Assembly (NCBI RefSeq): GCF_037325665.1
Contig: NC_090253.1
Location: forward strand, 17,759,496 to 17,823,495
Origin: Littorina saxatilis
Taxonomy: Eukaryota; Mollusca; Gastropoda; Littorinimorpha; Littorinidae
Direction: 5' to 3'
Length of the DNA: 64,000 nt
Shown here: one piece after another, positions 12,656-23,475 of the stretch
How positions within the stretch are numbered: the stretch's first letter is position 1
How the letters are laid out: each line of letters opens with the position of its first letter
The notes under the pieces: generated by a model
The model's database searches: none
Told to the model about the DNA's origin: nothing
Seen by the model: only the letters and a program-made list of their open reading frames with translations
Position numbers and translations under genes: made by a program

Positions 12656-13293
12656 CTGATTTTTCATTTTGGGTTTCTCAATATGTCTTTTGTATTTTTG
12701 TTATGTTAAATGATTGCACTGTTTAAATTGTTCATGTCAAAGACTGCAGGTTGTCGACATAATGAGAAATTAGTGTTTGATGTGTTGCTTGTAAAACTGT
12801 TTCTCGTGACGCACAACATTTTCAGTGCTAGAAACTGAAGACCAATACAATACATTCAGGAAAAAACCATAAAACAATTGTTTGCTCTAAAGTCGCATTC
12901 ACGTTCTGCACAGTCATTCAACTTCCCAAACACTAAAGCTAATCTTAGTAAAGACGTCTAATTATGAGTCATGCTGCACAGAACAAGCAAACGTATACTT
13001 CTGAAAGGAATCTTTGAATTAGCGGTGACAACAATGAAGATAAGCAGACACTTCGTATTGCAAAGGACATTCAGGCCAAATATTGAGTTTTTGTGTTTGT
13101 GTGTGTGTTGTAAGATGTCAGTTCGTCCTGGCCATAGTACAGGAGAACTTAGACTGTGTTTATGACGTCTGCAGCCTTGGTTACCTGTAAACAGTGTGAA
13201 GTGGTTGTACTTAGCACAAAGACTGCCCTTTGACGCGAACTTCGAGCAGCGTTATTTATTTTGCTCTCATTTCACTGCGCTGAAGGATTGAAG
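12656..13293. other. Unassigned sequence
   Basis: Nothing recognisable; short open frames only. Confidence 0.45.
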
Positions 13294-13912
13294 TACCGTA
13301 ATCTACCTTGTAAACGCCCCCTTATACACCAATGTCGCGTGTAGTAGTTCCGCTTAGAAAATAGCGTAAATTGATCACATGACATACAAATGTTAATGGG
13401 ATATGTTTCCGTGCAAAAAATGTGTACCCTCTTTCTCTGTGACGTTCTCGTGTGTGCCAGTGACTTACCAGAATGCAAACTGGAAACTAACCACAAAAAT
13501 CGCTTTGTATCGTAGTTTTTAAACAAATGCACATATCTCAAATGAAAAAAGAAAATTATGACTCAAGACCAGCATTAGAAACAGAAATCACAAAATAAAA
13601 CATATCTGTTGTCAGTTCATTTTCTCTGATCCAAGTAATAAAGGGAGAGTACGATGTGGGTCAAACACAGCGTATTCAAAGAACTTTTTTTTTCATTCGA
13701 TCTCTGTAAATTCTCAAAGATCGAGCTCTGCAATACCAAATGTGTCTCGCAAAACTTCGTCAATTTTAGGCATGACTATTTTCTATACATTGTTGGTCCA
13801 AATTTGGGGAGTTGACGTTTACAAGATACAGTACCTTATAAAACAGTGTTAGACCCAAAGTAGGCCGTGGGCGTTTGCTCGATACTTGGCGTTTGCAAGG
13901 TAGTTTACGGTA
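13294..13912. mobile_element. MITE, relative of the 2601-3399 element
   Basis: The left end TACCGTAATCTACCTTGTAA and the right end (CTTGGCGTTTGCAAGGTAG, then TTTACGGTA) are inverted repeats. The end layout matches 2601-3399, including two subterminal GGGCGTTT motifs and a shared ACCCAAAGTAGG block. The interior differs and lacks the GA tract, so this is another subfamily. Confidence 0.7.
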
Positions 13913-14199
13913 CACACACGTGTTCAAAGCCTATCGAACTTGATTTCATGCACGCGAACATGTAGCTATAAAGTTACTGATACGCAAAGTTGTTTGTCAG
14001 CTACTCTGTCATTTATTGTACCATTTTTGGTTTGCATTTTATCTTCTTCTTCTTCTCCTTCTTCTTGTCGATCACACTAGTGGGACTTTGATGTGTGATT
14101 TTTATTTTTTTCTATATTTTTAGCTGCATTATTTTAGTCATTCATGAGTGGGTGGGTGGAGGGGATGGGCTAGTTCTAACTATGCATTAGATTATAAAA

Positions 14200-14490
14200 T
14201 TGTATTCTGTGTAGACCCTTCCACCAGCATCTTAGACCACTCTTTGTACCTTTTCTTTTAATAGATGATTGTCATTTGTTTTACCTCATGTCTGCCCTGC
14301 GTGTGATGGTGTGATCGTGACTGCTGTAGTGTGGGCGTGTGTGTGTTGGTGTGTATGTCAGTGAATGTGTGGGCGTGTGTGTGTGTGTGTGATTTTACCA
14401 ACACTACGCTAAATTCCTTGTGCTTTAAATGTTTTTTTAATGTCACTTGGCTCAATAAATACTGTATTCTGTATTCTGTATTCTGTAGTT
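14200..14490 (+). mobile_element. LINE 3'-end fragment with (TATTCTG)n tail
   Basis: GTCACTTGGCTCAATAAATA is followed by three TATTCTG units (14460-14488). An AATAAA signal directly before a short tandem tail is typical of CR1/RTE-like LINE 3' ends. Upstream is GT-rich (14333-14392). The 5' boundary is uncertain and no coding part is seen. Confidence 0.45.
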
Positions 14491-15272
14491 ATATTGTCAG
14501 CCCGGACAGCGAGACGAATTATGCCGTCTTCTCCAGGTCTTCCTTTCCTCCGTACAGCTCGCCTTTCAATTGTTGTTGTATGCAACTAGCATTCATACCG
14601 TTACAAAGCAACTACAGTTTAATAGATAAAGTAGGAACGAACTCAAAGTGTCTTTTAGACTGCGGGTAGTATTTTTTTAAAGTCACAGTGCAGCTCACAG
14701 CCTTCGTTTTGCGTTTTTGTTGCAGCTGAGTGCATTTACAGTTCAAAAATCCTCCTATGGTAGTAAAACAAACCCAAAACTACCCAACGACGACATCTGT
14801 GAAGCTCGACAGTTTCTTGTTCACGCGAGTGCATAAATTAACCTAGTTATTACGTGGTGTTTGGTCGGAGTTCGATTCAACTGAGTGATTCCGGCCTCCA
14901 TTTTGTTTTACACAAACTCATGATGACGTCTGACATAGTTTGCTAGTGACGTGTCTTTTTGTGCATGATATGGTGATCTAGCTGATCTAAATTTAGATCC
15001 AAAAATAGGCCAAGACCAGCCGGGTCCGAGTACGAAATTAATTCGTAACTAAATAGCAGTTCTTGATTCTTTGGGTGCAAGTCAATGAAACTTGGAAGTT
15101 CTTCTAACGGATAGCTGCCTGAGGTATGACTAAAAGCCCCAGGGGCTCCGTGCACCTGGATTTGACAAGTTCAGTACCTTTAAGCACAAAATTACAAAGG
15201 TTTCTTTTCAGTCGAAGACTGGATAGACACGGACACTTTTATGGGTTGCGTTATACGAAGGAGAGAAATTCC
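14491..15272. other. Unassigned sequence
   Basis: No supported gene or family repeat. Confidence 0.45.
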
Positions 15273-15495
15273 ACGATTACAAAACTTGTTCACAATCACG
15301 TGAACCAGTCTTCTAGTTGAAGCAATGATTACAAAACTTGTTCACAATCAAGGGAACCGGTCTTCTAGTTGAAGAAATGATTACAAAATTTGTTCACAAT
15401 CAAGTGAACCAGTCTTCTAGTTGAAGAAATGATTACAAAACTTGTTCAAAATCAAATGAACCGGTCTTCTAGTTGAAGAAATGATTACAAAACCT
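15273..15495. repeat. 52-bp minisatellite, ~4.3 copies
   Basis: Units starting ATGATTACAAAACTTG occur at 15325, 15377, 15429 and 15481, exactly 52 bp apart, plus a partial first unit. Each contains GTCTTCTAGTTGAAG. Units differ by only a few bases. Confidence 0.95.
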
Positions 15496-15607
15496 ACGGT
15501 AAGCCAGTCCTAATCTAAGAACTATAAACATGGTGTGTCGAATTCTGAGCCAGAATCGCGGTTTTTGATGGTCGCTGGCATGACACCGTTGTTTTTGCTT
15601 CAGACAC

Positions 15608-15985
15608 TTCTTCTTCTTCTTCTTCTGTGTTCGTGGGCTGAAACTCGTGTTTTTGCACGAGTGGAATTTTACGTGTATGACCGTTTTTACCCCGCCATTA
15701 ATGCAGCCATACGCCGCTTTCGGAGAAAGCATGCTGGGTATTTTCGTGTTTCTATAACCCACCGAACTCTGACATGATTACAGGATCTTTTCCGTGCGCA
15801 CTTGGTCTTGTGCTTGTGTGTACACACGAAGGGGGATAAGCCACTAGCAGGTCTGCACATAAGTTGACATGGGAGATCGGAAAAAATCTCCACACTTAAC
15901 CCACCAGGCGGTCGCGGCCGGGATTCGAACCCTCGACCTTCCGATAAAGAGGCCAACGTCTTACCACACGCCACAGCGCCCGTCG
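15608..15985 (-). mobile_element. SINE-B copy
   Basis: On the minus strand: a GGCGCTGTGGC head with GGGTTCGAATCCCGG as box B, then the GGTCAACTTATGTGC-type body, CACGAAAATACCCAGCATGC, and a (GAA)n tail at 15609-15626. It matches 61218-61593 with a short internal deletion near the tail. It is a tRNA-derived retroposon that would depend on LINE enzymes. Confidence 0.85.
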
Positions 15986-16031
15986 TCACAAACAAACGAG
16001 ATAACCCAGATTGGGCAATAAGTCGGCAAGT

Positions 16032-16032
<1 letters not shown>

Positions 16033-16107
<75 letters not shown>

Positions 16108-16119
16108 TGTGTGTGTGTG
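16033..16119. repeat. (GT)n microsatellite
   Basis: About 87 bp of GT with one TAT interruption. Confidence 0.98.
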
Positions 16120-16879
16120 TGTTGGTTGAAATCCACTACCTGCTCCATGAAATATGTGAATTGAGAAATTGATCTTATTTTAGTCAACGAAAACGCTTCG
16201 TAATTACGCAATTTCCAGCCATATCGAAAAGACACGATCCAATAATTCAAATAGAAACATATCATTCCAATACGTGTAAACCAGGGAATGATATTACTTC
16301 CAAAGTAGATCCTGTGGTTGTAACTGATCGGGAAGAAACCTAACCCTCGTTTATCTGAATCTTACTGGCATGTTATCATTTTCAACATTTTGTAGCATAT
16401 AATCTGTCCGGTTGATTTCTCTCATTTTTGTCACACTTGTTTCATCACACTCTCAAGAAATAATAACGCAACATATTAGCGAAATCTATTTTTTGTCAAT
16501 CGGTGTCCGATCTATTTAAGAAGAAAAGTTGTTTATGGCGATAGTACTACCTTCTGTTAAAATGACGTGTTCACAGAGCTTGCGGTTTTAGCCCTGTAAA
16601 CACTAATCCAGAGAAAAGCCGTCAAATTAGAACCCGATAAGTGCCCCTCGCTCAACGTCCCATTTCAATGTCTTCGTTTGATCTCGCGTGCTACTGGAAA
16701 CCGTCACGTTCAGCGGGAAGAACCTGACCGAGGAATAGACTTAAAACACCTGACTGACTAAAGAAGTCGGTGACCACTGCGTCACTGTGGCTTATCAGTG
16801 AGGGTTGAGCTTGACCCGTCGTAACACTGAACAAGGGACCATTAGGAAAACCACCACATAACCAACTTGAAACACAAAC
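16120..16879. other. Unassigned sequence
   Basis: No supported gene or repeat family. Confidence 0.45.
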
Positions 16880-16891
16880 ACGCACGCACGC

Positions 16892-16941
<50 letters not shown>
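16880..16941. repeat. (CA)n microsatellite
   Basis: CA tract beginning with CGCACG variants. Confidence 0.95.
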
Positions 16942-16944
<3 letters not shown>

Positions 16945-16994
16945 CACACGTCTCCAACAGTGTCATATGTGTCGCCTCTATTTTCCCTCTATAT

Positions 16995-17001
16995 CTGTAT
17001 G

Positions 17002-17033
<32 letters not shown>

Positions 17034-17798
17034 TCATTCTCTCCCTCTCTCTCTCTCATTCTCTCCCTCTCTCTCTCATTCTCTCCCTCTCTCTCTCATT
17101 CTCTCCCTCTCTCTCTCTCATTCTCTCCCTCTCTCTCTCCCTCCCTTTCTCTCTCATTCTCTCCCTCCCTCTCTCATTCTTTCCCTCTCTCGCTCATTCT
17201 CTCCCTCTCTCTCTCATTCTTTCCCTCTCTCTCTCTCTCTCCCTCCCTCTCTCTCTCTCATTCTCTCGCTCATTCTCTCCCTCTCTGTCTCTCCATCTCT
17301 CTCTCATTTTCTCCCTCTCTCTCTCATTCTCTCCCTCTCTCTCTCATTCTCTCCCTCTCTCTTTCATTCTCTCCCTCTCTCTCTCATTCTCTCCCTCTCT
17401 CTCTCATTCTCTCCCTCTCTCTCTCATTCTCTCCCTCTCTCTCTCATTCTCTCCCTCTCTCTCGCTCATTCTCTCCCTCTCTCTCTCATTCTCTCACTCT
17501 CTCTCTCATTCTCTCTCTCTCTCTCTCTCTTCCTCTCTCTCTCATTCTCTCCCTCTCTCATTCTCTCCCTCTCTCTCTCATTCTCTCCCTCTCTCTCTCC
17601 CTCTCTCTCTCATTCTCTCCCTCTCTCTCATTCTCTCCCTCTCTCTCATTCTCTCCCTCTCTCTCTCATTCTCTCCTTCTCTCTCTCTCTCATTCTCTCC
17701 CTCCCTCTCTCATCCTCTCCCTCTCGCTCTCATTCTCTCCCTCTCTCTCATTCTCTCCCTCTCTCTCTCACTCTCTCTCTCTTTCTCTCTCTCTATCC

Positions 17799-17884
<86 letters not shown>
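16995..17884. repeat. CT-rich minisatellite with ~20-bp unit
   Basis: About 890 bp built from CATTCTCTCCCTCTCTCTCT-like units with variable CT length, ending in pure (CT)n at 17808-17884. Long Ser/Leu-rich open frames on both strands are artefacts. It abuts the LINE fragment at 17885. Confidence 0.95.
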
Positions 17885-17887
<3 letters not shown>

Positions 17888-18660
17888 GGTGGGCGCTCAA
17901 CTGCTCCAGGATGATACGCTCCAGAAGCTTGGAGAGGAAGGGCAGGTTGGACACAGGACGGTAGTTCTTCAACTCGTTGACGTCAAGGCCGGGCTTCTTG
18001 ATGAGTGGGCGGACAACGGCAGACTTGAAGCAGTCGGGAACTACGCCTGTGGCCAAGGAGATGTTGATGATATCTGTGGTAGACGGCAGGAGCTTGTCCA
18101 GACACTTGGTGAAGAGGAAGCCTGGCAGGGGGTCTAGCTCGCAGGTCTTGATGGCCGTCTTGGTGATGAGTCGCTTGACGTGGTTTTGAGTGACAGGCTG
18201 AAAGCACGTGAGGGGGGAGCCGGAGAAGGAGGGGGAGGGTGGGGACGGGACGAAGGGCTGCTGATCGAGTGTTCTCCGAAGCTTGTCAATCTTGTCCTTG
18301 AAGAACTCCGAGAATAACTCCGGGATATCTTGTGGTGGGTGAACAGTGGGTAAGGGGGCAGCGGGGGAGGAGCCCAGGAGAGAGGACATGATGGAGAACA
18401 GCTCCCTGGATGATGAGGCGTTGGTGATGCGGTCGTGGAAGTGCACGACCTTGGCAGCAGTGATGGCTTGCGTGACTCGAAGCAGCGCATCCCTGAGAAT
18501 ATGCCGGTGAACCTCCAGGCCAGAGTGTCGCCATGCACGCTCCGCTCGCCGTCTCTCGATCTTGGCGGCTGTGATGTCCTCAGAGAACCAGGGAGCCGGC
18601 TGTCGCTCAGAGACTGCGCAAGCTGACTTGCTTAGTGGGAGTTTTACGTTCACTTGAATC
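17885..18660 (-). CDS. LINE ORF2 fragment (CR1/L2-like RT)
   Basis: An unbroken minus-strand frame of about 260 codons covers the linker after the endonuclease (APWFSEDITAAKIERRRAER) and the start of the reverse transcriptase. The RT part contains CELDPLPGFLFTKCLDKLLP and VRPLIKKPGLDVNELKNYRP, then VSNLPFLSKLLERII. These are RT motifs 0-2 as in CR1/L2/Jockey-type non-LTR elements. The frame then runs into the (GA)n tract, so the polymerase core (motifs A-E) and the 3' end are missing. The upstream endonuclease is also missing. The intact frame suggests a young or recently duplicated piece. Confidence 0.85.
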
Positions 18661-19200
18661 AAATAACATGACCCCAACCCTAGGACCCTGGTCAGTTCTG
18701 ATTAACTCGACAGTCATGGTCTGACTTGACGGCTTTGTTGTCCATAACATTTGTACTGTAACTCAAAACAGTGAATAATGTTAAGATGCAGAAAGACATG
18801 CATGGCGAAAAATGTACAAGCACGTGGTTTATATGAGACTAAATTCAAGAAAAAACAAAAAACAGCAAACACGTTTAAAAATGAACTTTTCTCAAACGAG
18901 ACATTCCCGACATGATGTCCGCTTGGTCGTGTACCTTCAGTTGTAAAGCATGGTTGAAGACCACAACTGAACACGATTTGAGTTGCGTATCGACCGTACA
19001 GGGTTCTTAAAAAAATGGCTAAATTGGATCTCTGCTATGAGTTTCTATTTTTGAGATTCTAAAAGCTATTGGACCATCCCTCGTCCAGTGAACCAAACCG
19101 AAAGTGTTGTTTGGTGGAGGCACAAAACTGACGCATTTGCTAAACGTCTTGGAGAGGGCCATAGAGCCGAGGTGTACAGTGAAAATATCCATGTTTTCTT
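18661..19200. other. Unassigned sequence
   Basis: Nothing recognised between the LINE fragment and the NHL-exon fragment. Confidence 0.45.
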
Positions 19201-19201
19201 C

Positions 19202-19610
19202 CTACAACAGCTTGTATTCCATAACTGTGTCACAAAAAGCGTTATCATCGTCATTTTTTAACCACGCCACCACAATGCCAGACTTTGTCAGCCACACTGC
19301 ACCGGGGTATGAGTCGTCTCCACTACCGTGCTGCGGTCCGTGCAACAATCGCCTCCATTCTGCTTCACTGGACCGCACCACAACGCTCTGACTACCAGTA
19401 CACACGATGTACACGTTACCGTCATCATCAGCCACGACCTGGATCGGTCCCTGCAGGTCAGGGTGTGTCAGTGTGTCCAGCAGATGACCAGAGGTCACCT
19501 CCACCCTGTACACACAATTATGTGCATCATCAGGAATGAGAACATGGCCATCAACAACACAGATTGTAAACACTGTGTCTAAACCCGTCAGTGTGTCGCC
19601 GTCAATGACA
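19202..19610 (-). pseudogene. NHL beta-propeller exon, C-terminal half
   Basis: The minus-strand frame reads TVIDGDTLTGLDTVFTICVV, then VDGHVLIPDDAHNCVYRVEV, a VVADDDGNVYIVCTG blade and a terminal EYKLL followed by a stop. Repeated D-G-NVYI blade motifs fit NHL/TolB-like propellers of TRIM-type proteins, which are expanded in molluscs. The N-terminal part of the same propeller lies at 35558-36011 in the correct order and strand. At 19611 the frame passes directly into the left half of a piggyBac-like MITE. The protein family is inferred from motif style; the split is seen directly. Confidence 0.7.
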
Positions 19611-19730
19611 GTCTGGTTGTCGCGACATATGTCGCGCTACTTTACGTATACTGTCACCTGGTTGTCACGACATATGTCGCGCTACTGGCTCAGTCTGTTT
19701 GGTCGGTTCCGATTACCTCCCATGGATGCG
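19611..19730 (+). mobile_element. piggyBac-like MITE, left part
   Basis: Collinear with positions 53964-54078 of the complete MITE (CTGGTTGTCGCGACATATG to CCCATGGATGCG). It is attached to the NHL fragment. The expected TTAA plus first ~10 bp is missing. A CTGGTT repeat in both the gene and the MITE would explain this by a short deletion. The other half is at 35485-35557. Confidence 0.8.
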
Positions 19731-20449
19731 ACGTCACGGTCAAAAGTGTTTGACGTCAATTAATGCATCATGACGGCATTCCTCCCTGTAGTAGTCAGGT
19801 CGTCATTTCCCGATTTTGACCTTAACCCCTCAAAAAATACCTCGGAGAATGTTTTGACTGTTTTGAACTCTGTGATGTCTGTAGATTACAGATCCGACGG
19901 ATGACACTCTGTCATCCTTGGGCATTTTGATGTATTCAAGATGGCGGACAAGATGGATTCCAGACTGCAAAATAGTCGAAACTGCATGCTATAAACTAGC
20001 AAAACTGTATTTATTTATGTTTTCCGGGAGATAAAACGGGAGTTAATATGCATAACAACAGTTACATGATTAGCAGACACTATAACCCGAATGGCTGGTC
20101 TGTTGAGGGACCGTTAAAACTGGTTAACGGAGCAGGATGATATAGTTAGTTTTAGCAATATATTTTTTCAGTTACAGCTAATGGTTTAAGCTTATATGTG
20201 TTGTGGGCTTTGATTACTGTTGCACTTTGCTTGACCTTCATCGCATTTCAAGGTCATATGAATGTCAAATGTTCATTCAAATGATAAAGGATTATACTAT
20301 TTTTGAAGATAAAATGACGAAATGTCTTCTTAAAACTTGCCATGAATAAAAACGTTCACCAACACTGAAGGTCACACGTTTTCAAGGTCAAACAATTTCA
20401 AGGTCATATATTTTAATGTCTGCAAAACCATCACTTAGCACGTGCATCA
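19731..20449. repeat. Region with reverse-orientation repeat X segment
   Basis: The reverse complement of 19795-19920 resembles 23110-23210 (CATTCTCCGAGGTATTTTT, GAGGGGTTA). The remainder to 20449 has several AAGGTCA motifs and no recognised gene. Confidence 0.4.
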
Positions 20450-20705
20450 CTACAAAGATCACTGTCAAGAAGACGAAGCTGAGATTGTATGGCAATGTAA
20501 CAAGAACAGGCGGGCTCTCCAAGACCATCTCACAGGGTATGGTGCGCGGAAAGAGAAGATAGAGAAGACAAATGAACAGAGGGACAGATATCATTACAGA
20601 GTGGATTGGGAAATGTTTTGCAACTTCCCAAAAATTGCTCACAGCCGCCAGAGGTGGAGACAGCTTATGAAGCGCTCGTCGTTGAAGTGACCCTACCATC
20701 CTGGT
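20450..20705 (+). pseudogene. LINE ORF2 C-terminal relic
   Basis: Plus-strand translation gives ITVKKTKLRLYGNVTRTGGL and SKTISQGMVRGKRR. After a frame change comes DWEMFCNFPKIAHSRQRWRQ then LMKRSS. This matches the familiar C-terminal tail of invertebrate non-LTR ORF2 proteins (K-L-WYGHVTRSSGLSKTI-QG-V-GKR, then RWR-L-RSS). It is broken by at least one frameshift and one stop. The RT core is absent. Confidence 0.7.
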
Positions 20706-21054
20706 GGGTTCCAGAATCAATGAGTGACTTGGTCGGTGAGCAAGCAGATAACAACTTAATCCTGGAAAAGTGGCTGTAATACCCAGAATAACTTAAAGTT
20801 ATCTTGTGCTCTTTTAAAAAAAAAATCTAGTCAGGTGAGGAATGTATACATCAGACGAAAGGCCTTGTAAGGTGTCACAGCGCCAAGCGATTGACACCAT
20901 ATACACAGTGTTGTGTCAGTTAGTGACGCCCCGAGGAGGTGTATTAGGCGTCATGTCAAGAGGCTAAACCTGATGTACCATGTCTCATATACAAAAGACC
21001 TCTATCTCATAACGTAAAGGCCATGGCGACGAACCAGGGATACTGGTTAGTATG

Positions 21055-22115
21055 CACTTTACCTCGCCGATGACCACACAGGATGATGTGTAGTTTACCA
21101 CTCCAGATGACCACGCTGGTTTACCACACAAGATGACATGGTCATGCAGTGAGTTTCCAGTTTGAGGGCAGCCACCATCGATCCTTTTTTCAATTGCCGA
21201 AATGGTAGCGGATGACTATGCCTGATGACCAATAAATGACCACGCCCGATGATTACGCAGGATGTCATGTAGATTACCAGTACGGGTGACCGGTGAGAAT
21301 TGCCAGTGCGGAAGACCAGTGTGGATGACCTGTGCAGATGACCATGAAGGATGACCAGTACAGATGACCAGTGCGGATTACCGGTGCGGATGTCCAGTGC
21401 AGATGATCATGAAACATGACCAGTGCGGATGACGAGTGCGGATGATTAGTGCGGATGACCAGTGCAGATTATCATGGACGATGACTAGTGCAGATGACCA
21501 GTACAGATGATCATTCTGCAATTCACATCTTCAATTCTCAGGTGGGGCGGTAGATGCTGGTGTTGTCGCTCTGATGCACGGGGTCAGTGTTCTGTATTGT
21601 TTCAGTATTGTTGATTTTGTTTTGCATTCTACTCTCTTAATCTTAGACAATATGTGATAACCGGCAAGGTGCTGACTTTCTTTTGTGCATTGTTGATGGT
21701 GAATGCATGTTAATTTATTTTTAATATACTTTCTTATGTGATAACCAATGTGCTATATTTTCTCAGGACAAAGAACAAATGTTTATTTTGAATGTTTTAT
21801 GTATGTTATTATTACGGACACAAACGCTCAGCAATGTAATTTCTCTTTTAGAGATTAATAAAGTTATTGTATTGTATTGTATTGTATTGTATTGTATTGT
21901 ATTGAAGGATGACCTGTGCGGATGACCAGTGCAGATGATCATGAAGGATGAATAGTGCGGATGACCGATGCGGATGATCACAAAAGGATGACCAGTGCGG
22001 ATGACCGCAAATGATGACCAGTGTGGATGACCGATCCAGATGACCAGTGCTGGTGACCGGTGAAGGTGACTGTTGCACATACCCAGTGCGGATGACTACG
22101 ATGGATGACCAGTGC
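21055..22115. repeat. GATGACCAGTGCG minisatellite, split by a LINE tail
   Basis: A degenerate 12-13-bp unit (GATGACCAGTGCG, GATGATCATGAAG) fills 21055-21514 and resumes at 21905-22115. The break is a LINE 3' end at 21515-21904. Joining the flanks restores GATGATCAT next to GAAGGATGACC, a junction seen elsewhere in the array. Confidence 0.9.
21515..21904 (+). mobile_element. 5'-truncated LINE 3' end, (ATTGT)n tail
   Basis: Ends in AGAGATTAATAAAGTTATTG followed by about seven ATTGT units. This is a typical CR1/RTE-like 3' terminus inserted cleanly in the minisatellite. No coding sequence remains. The insertion is younger than the array. Confidence 0.8.
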
Positions 22116-22320
22116 GGATTTGTGCAATTTCCAAGGCGTAGACATCGACATAAGATGGCACACGCACATTGACCGACTGCGCAACCACAGCATGCTGTTG
22201 CACATGGTAAATTTCTCCACAGCCACACTTCAAAATTAGCATGACTTCAGTTGGTGTAGGTTCTACTCCAGGCGGTTTTCTGCCCATCCTACAACCACCC
22301 AGAGTCAACCGGATCAAGAT
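22116..22320 (-). pseudogene. Cysteine-rich C-terminal relic
   Basis: In one minus-strand frame the sequence reads NLPCATACCGCAVGQCACAI then LCRCLRLGNCTNPH. In other frames upstream are DPVDSGW and LILKCGCG. This spacing of Cys resembles the Cys-rich tail of poorly characterised repeat-associated proteins in molluscs. It is degraded and directly abuts the GATGACC minisatellite. Family assignment is tentative. Confidence 0.3.
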
Positions 22321-22954
22321 TTGGAAGATCCCCGTAGAATTGCAATAGTACAGCCCTTTTCAGATGGACGTTCAGCAATGGGCTGATGTGGGCGGTAGTT
22401 TTTGATTTATGTGGACTGGTGCTTGGAGGTTCTAGCTAGCCAGGTTTCATATCTCTCACGTGATATGTTGTTTGAGATTTTGCACCTGTAGCACTCGCTT
22501 ACAAACTGCGACATTTGCTGAAAGACTTCACCGATTTTCATGCATGGATCTTCTGCAGAGAAATTAAGCACTCCTACGAACACACTGGTTAATGAACAGC
22601 TGTCACCAGATGGCATACGCTTCCATCTAAAATAGCTCTATCGTCTGGTAAACAATCAAATCGGAGAAAACTAGTCTCTCACGATGTTCTTTGATCATCG
22701 CCCGCCATTTTGTAAGATCAATTTACAAGTTTTATCTTCGACAGTGAAACCTGTGCTTTGGAACACCATACGCACTAATCACAAGTCCACGAATAACACA
22801 GGTTTCTCATCTTCTCAGCCTGGATGTAATTCCATACACACTCATGTGCAAATTGTTTCCATTTAGCAGAATGAAACACGTCAAATGCCTTTGTTTTTTG
22901 TCTTGGAAGAGGAGCTCAAGTACGGACACGGACAACACTACAGGCCATACTGTA
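22321..22954. other. Unassigned sequence
   Basis: A short minus-strand frame at 22407-22616 (MPSGDSCSLTSVFVGVLNFS...) may belong with the Cys-rich relic downstream, but no domain is recognised. Confidence 0.3.
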
Positions 22955-23475
22955 CGTGTCGTCATATTACTCATTACGTTTTCCCGACGTCATGAAGTTA
23001 TGACGCCATTCTAGCCCTTTTTTCTATGGAATGCCTTTTGTGTCTAAACAAAAAAATCAACATTTGCTAATTTTCCTATAATTAATTTTGTCTCATTTTG
23101 CCCAAGGATTTAAAGATGTCATCCTGCGGATTTGTAAACTTCAGGAGTTAAACTACCCAAAACCATTAAAACATTTTCCGAGGTATTTTTCAAGGGGTTA
23201 TTGCCCTGCCGTAAGGACTATAGTCTTTCTCTCTCGCGTGGTGTGTGTGGTCTCGGTCATTGTTATTTTGAGCGGGCCGAGACTATTTGGCAGTCGTGTC
23301 CCTGAAAGTAGGCTACATGCAGACAGACAGATCTAGATCTAGTGTCTCTCTTTCTTGCACAGTGTCACCTAAGCTTACTGTGTGTGTGGGTGTGTATGTG
23401 TGACGGAGTGATTGAGTTTGTGTTACTGTTTGTCTATTTCTTACGTGAGCCTTGAAGGCTTCGCCTCTTGTTTTA
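22955..23475 (+). repeat. Dispersed repeat X, copy 1
   Basis: The part 23250-23475 matches 35262-35484: GTCTCGGTCATTGTTATTTT, GAGCGGGCCGAGAC, CTAGATCTAGTGTCTC, then TTACGTGAGCCTTGAAGGCT and TCGCCTCTTG. It contains two small hairpins (GTCTCGG...CCGAGAC and AGCCTTGAAGGCT). Class unknown. Confidence 0.65.

Noticed and set aside
15273-15495. CRISPR-like array
   Set aside because: Units are contiguous 52-bp tandem repeats without unique spacers, in a eukaryotic genome. The same holds for 50268-50636 and 54985-56045.
16867-17964. Long Ser/Leu/Pro-rich open frames
   Set aside because: They are translations of the CT-rich minisatellite with no composition or domain expected of a protein.
20388-20720. 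Membrane protein on the minus strand
   Set aside because: The frame is the complement of a recognisable LINE ORF2 tail on the plus strand.
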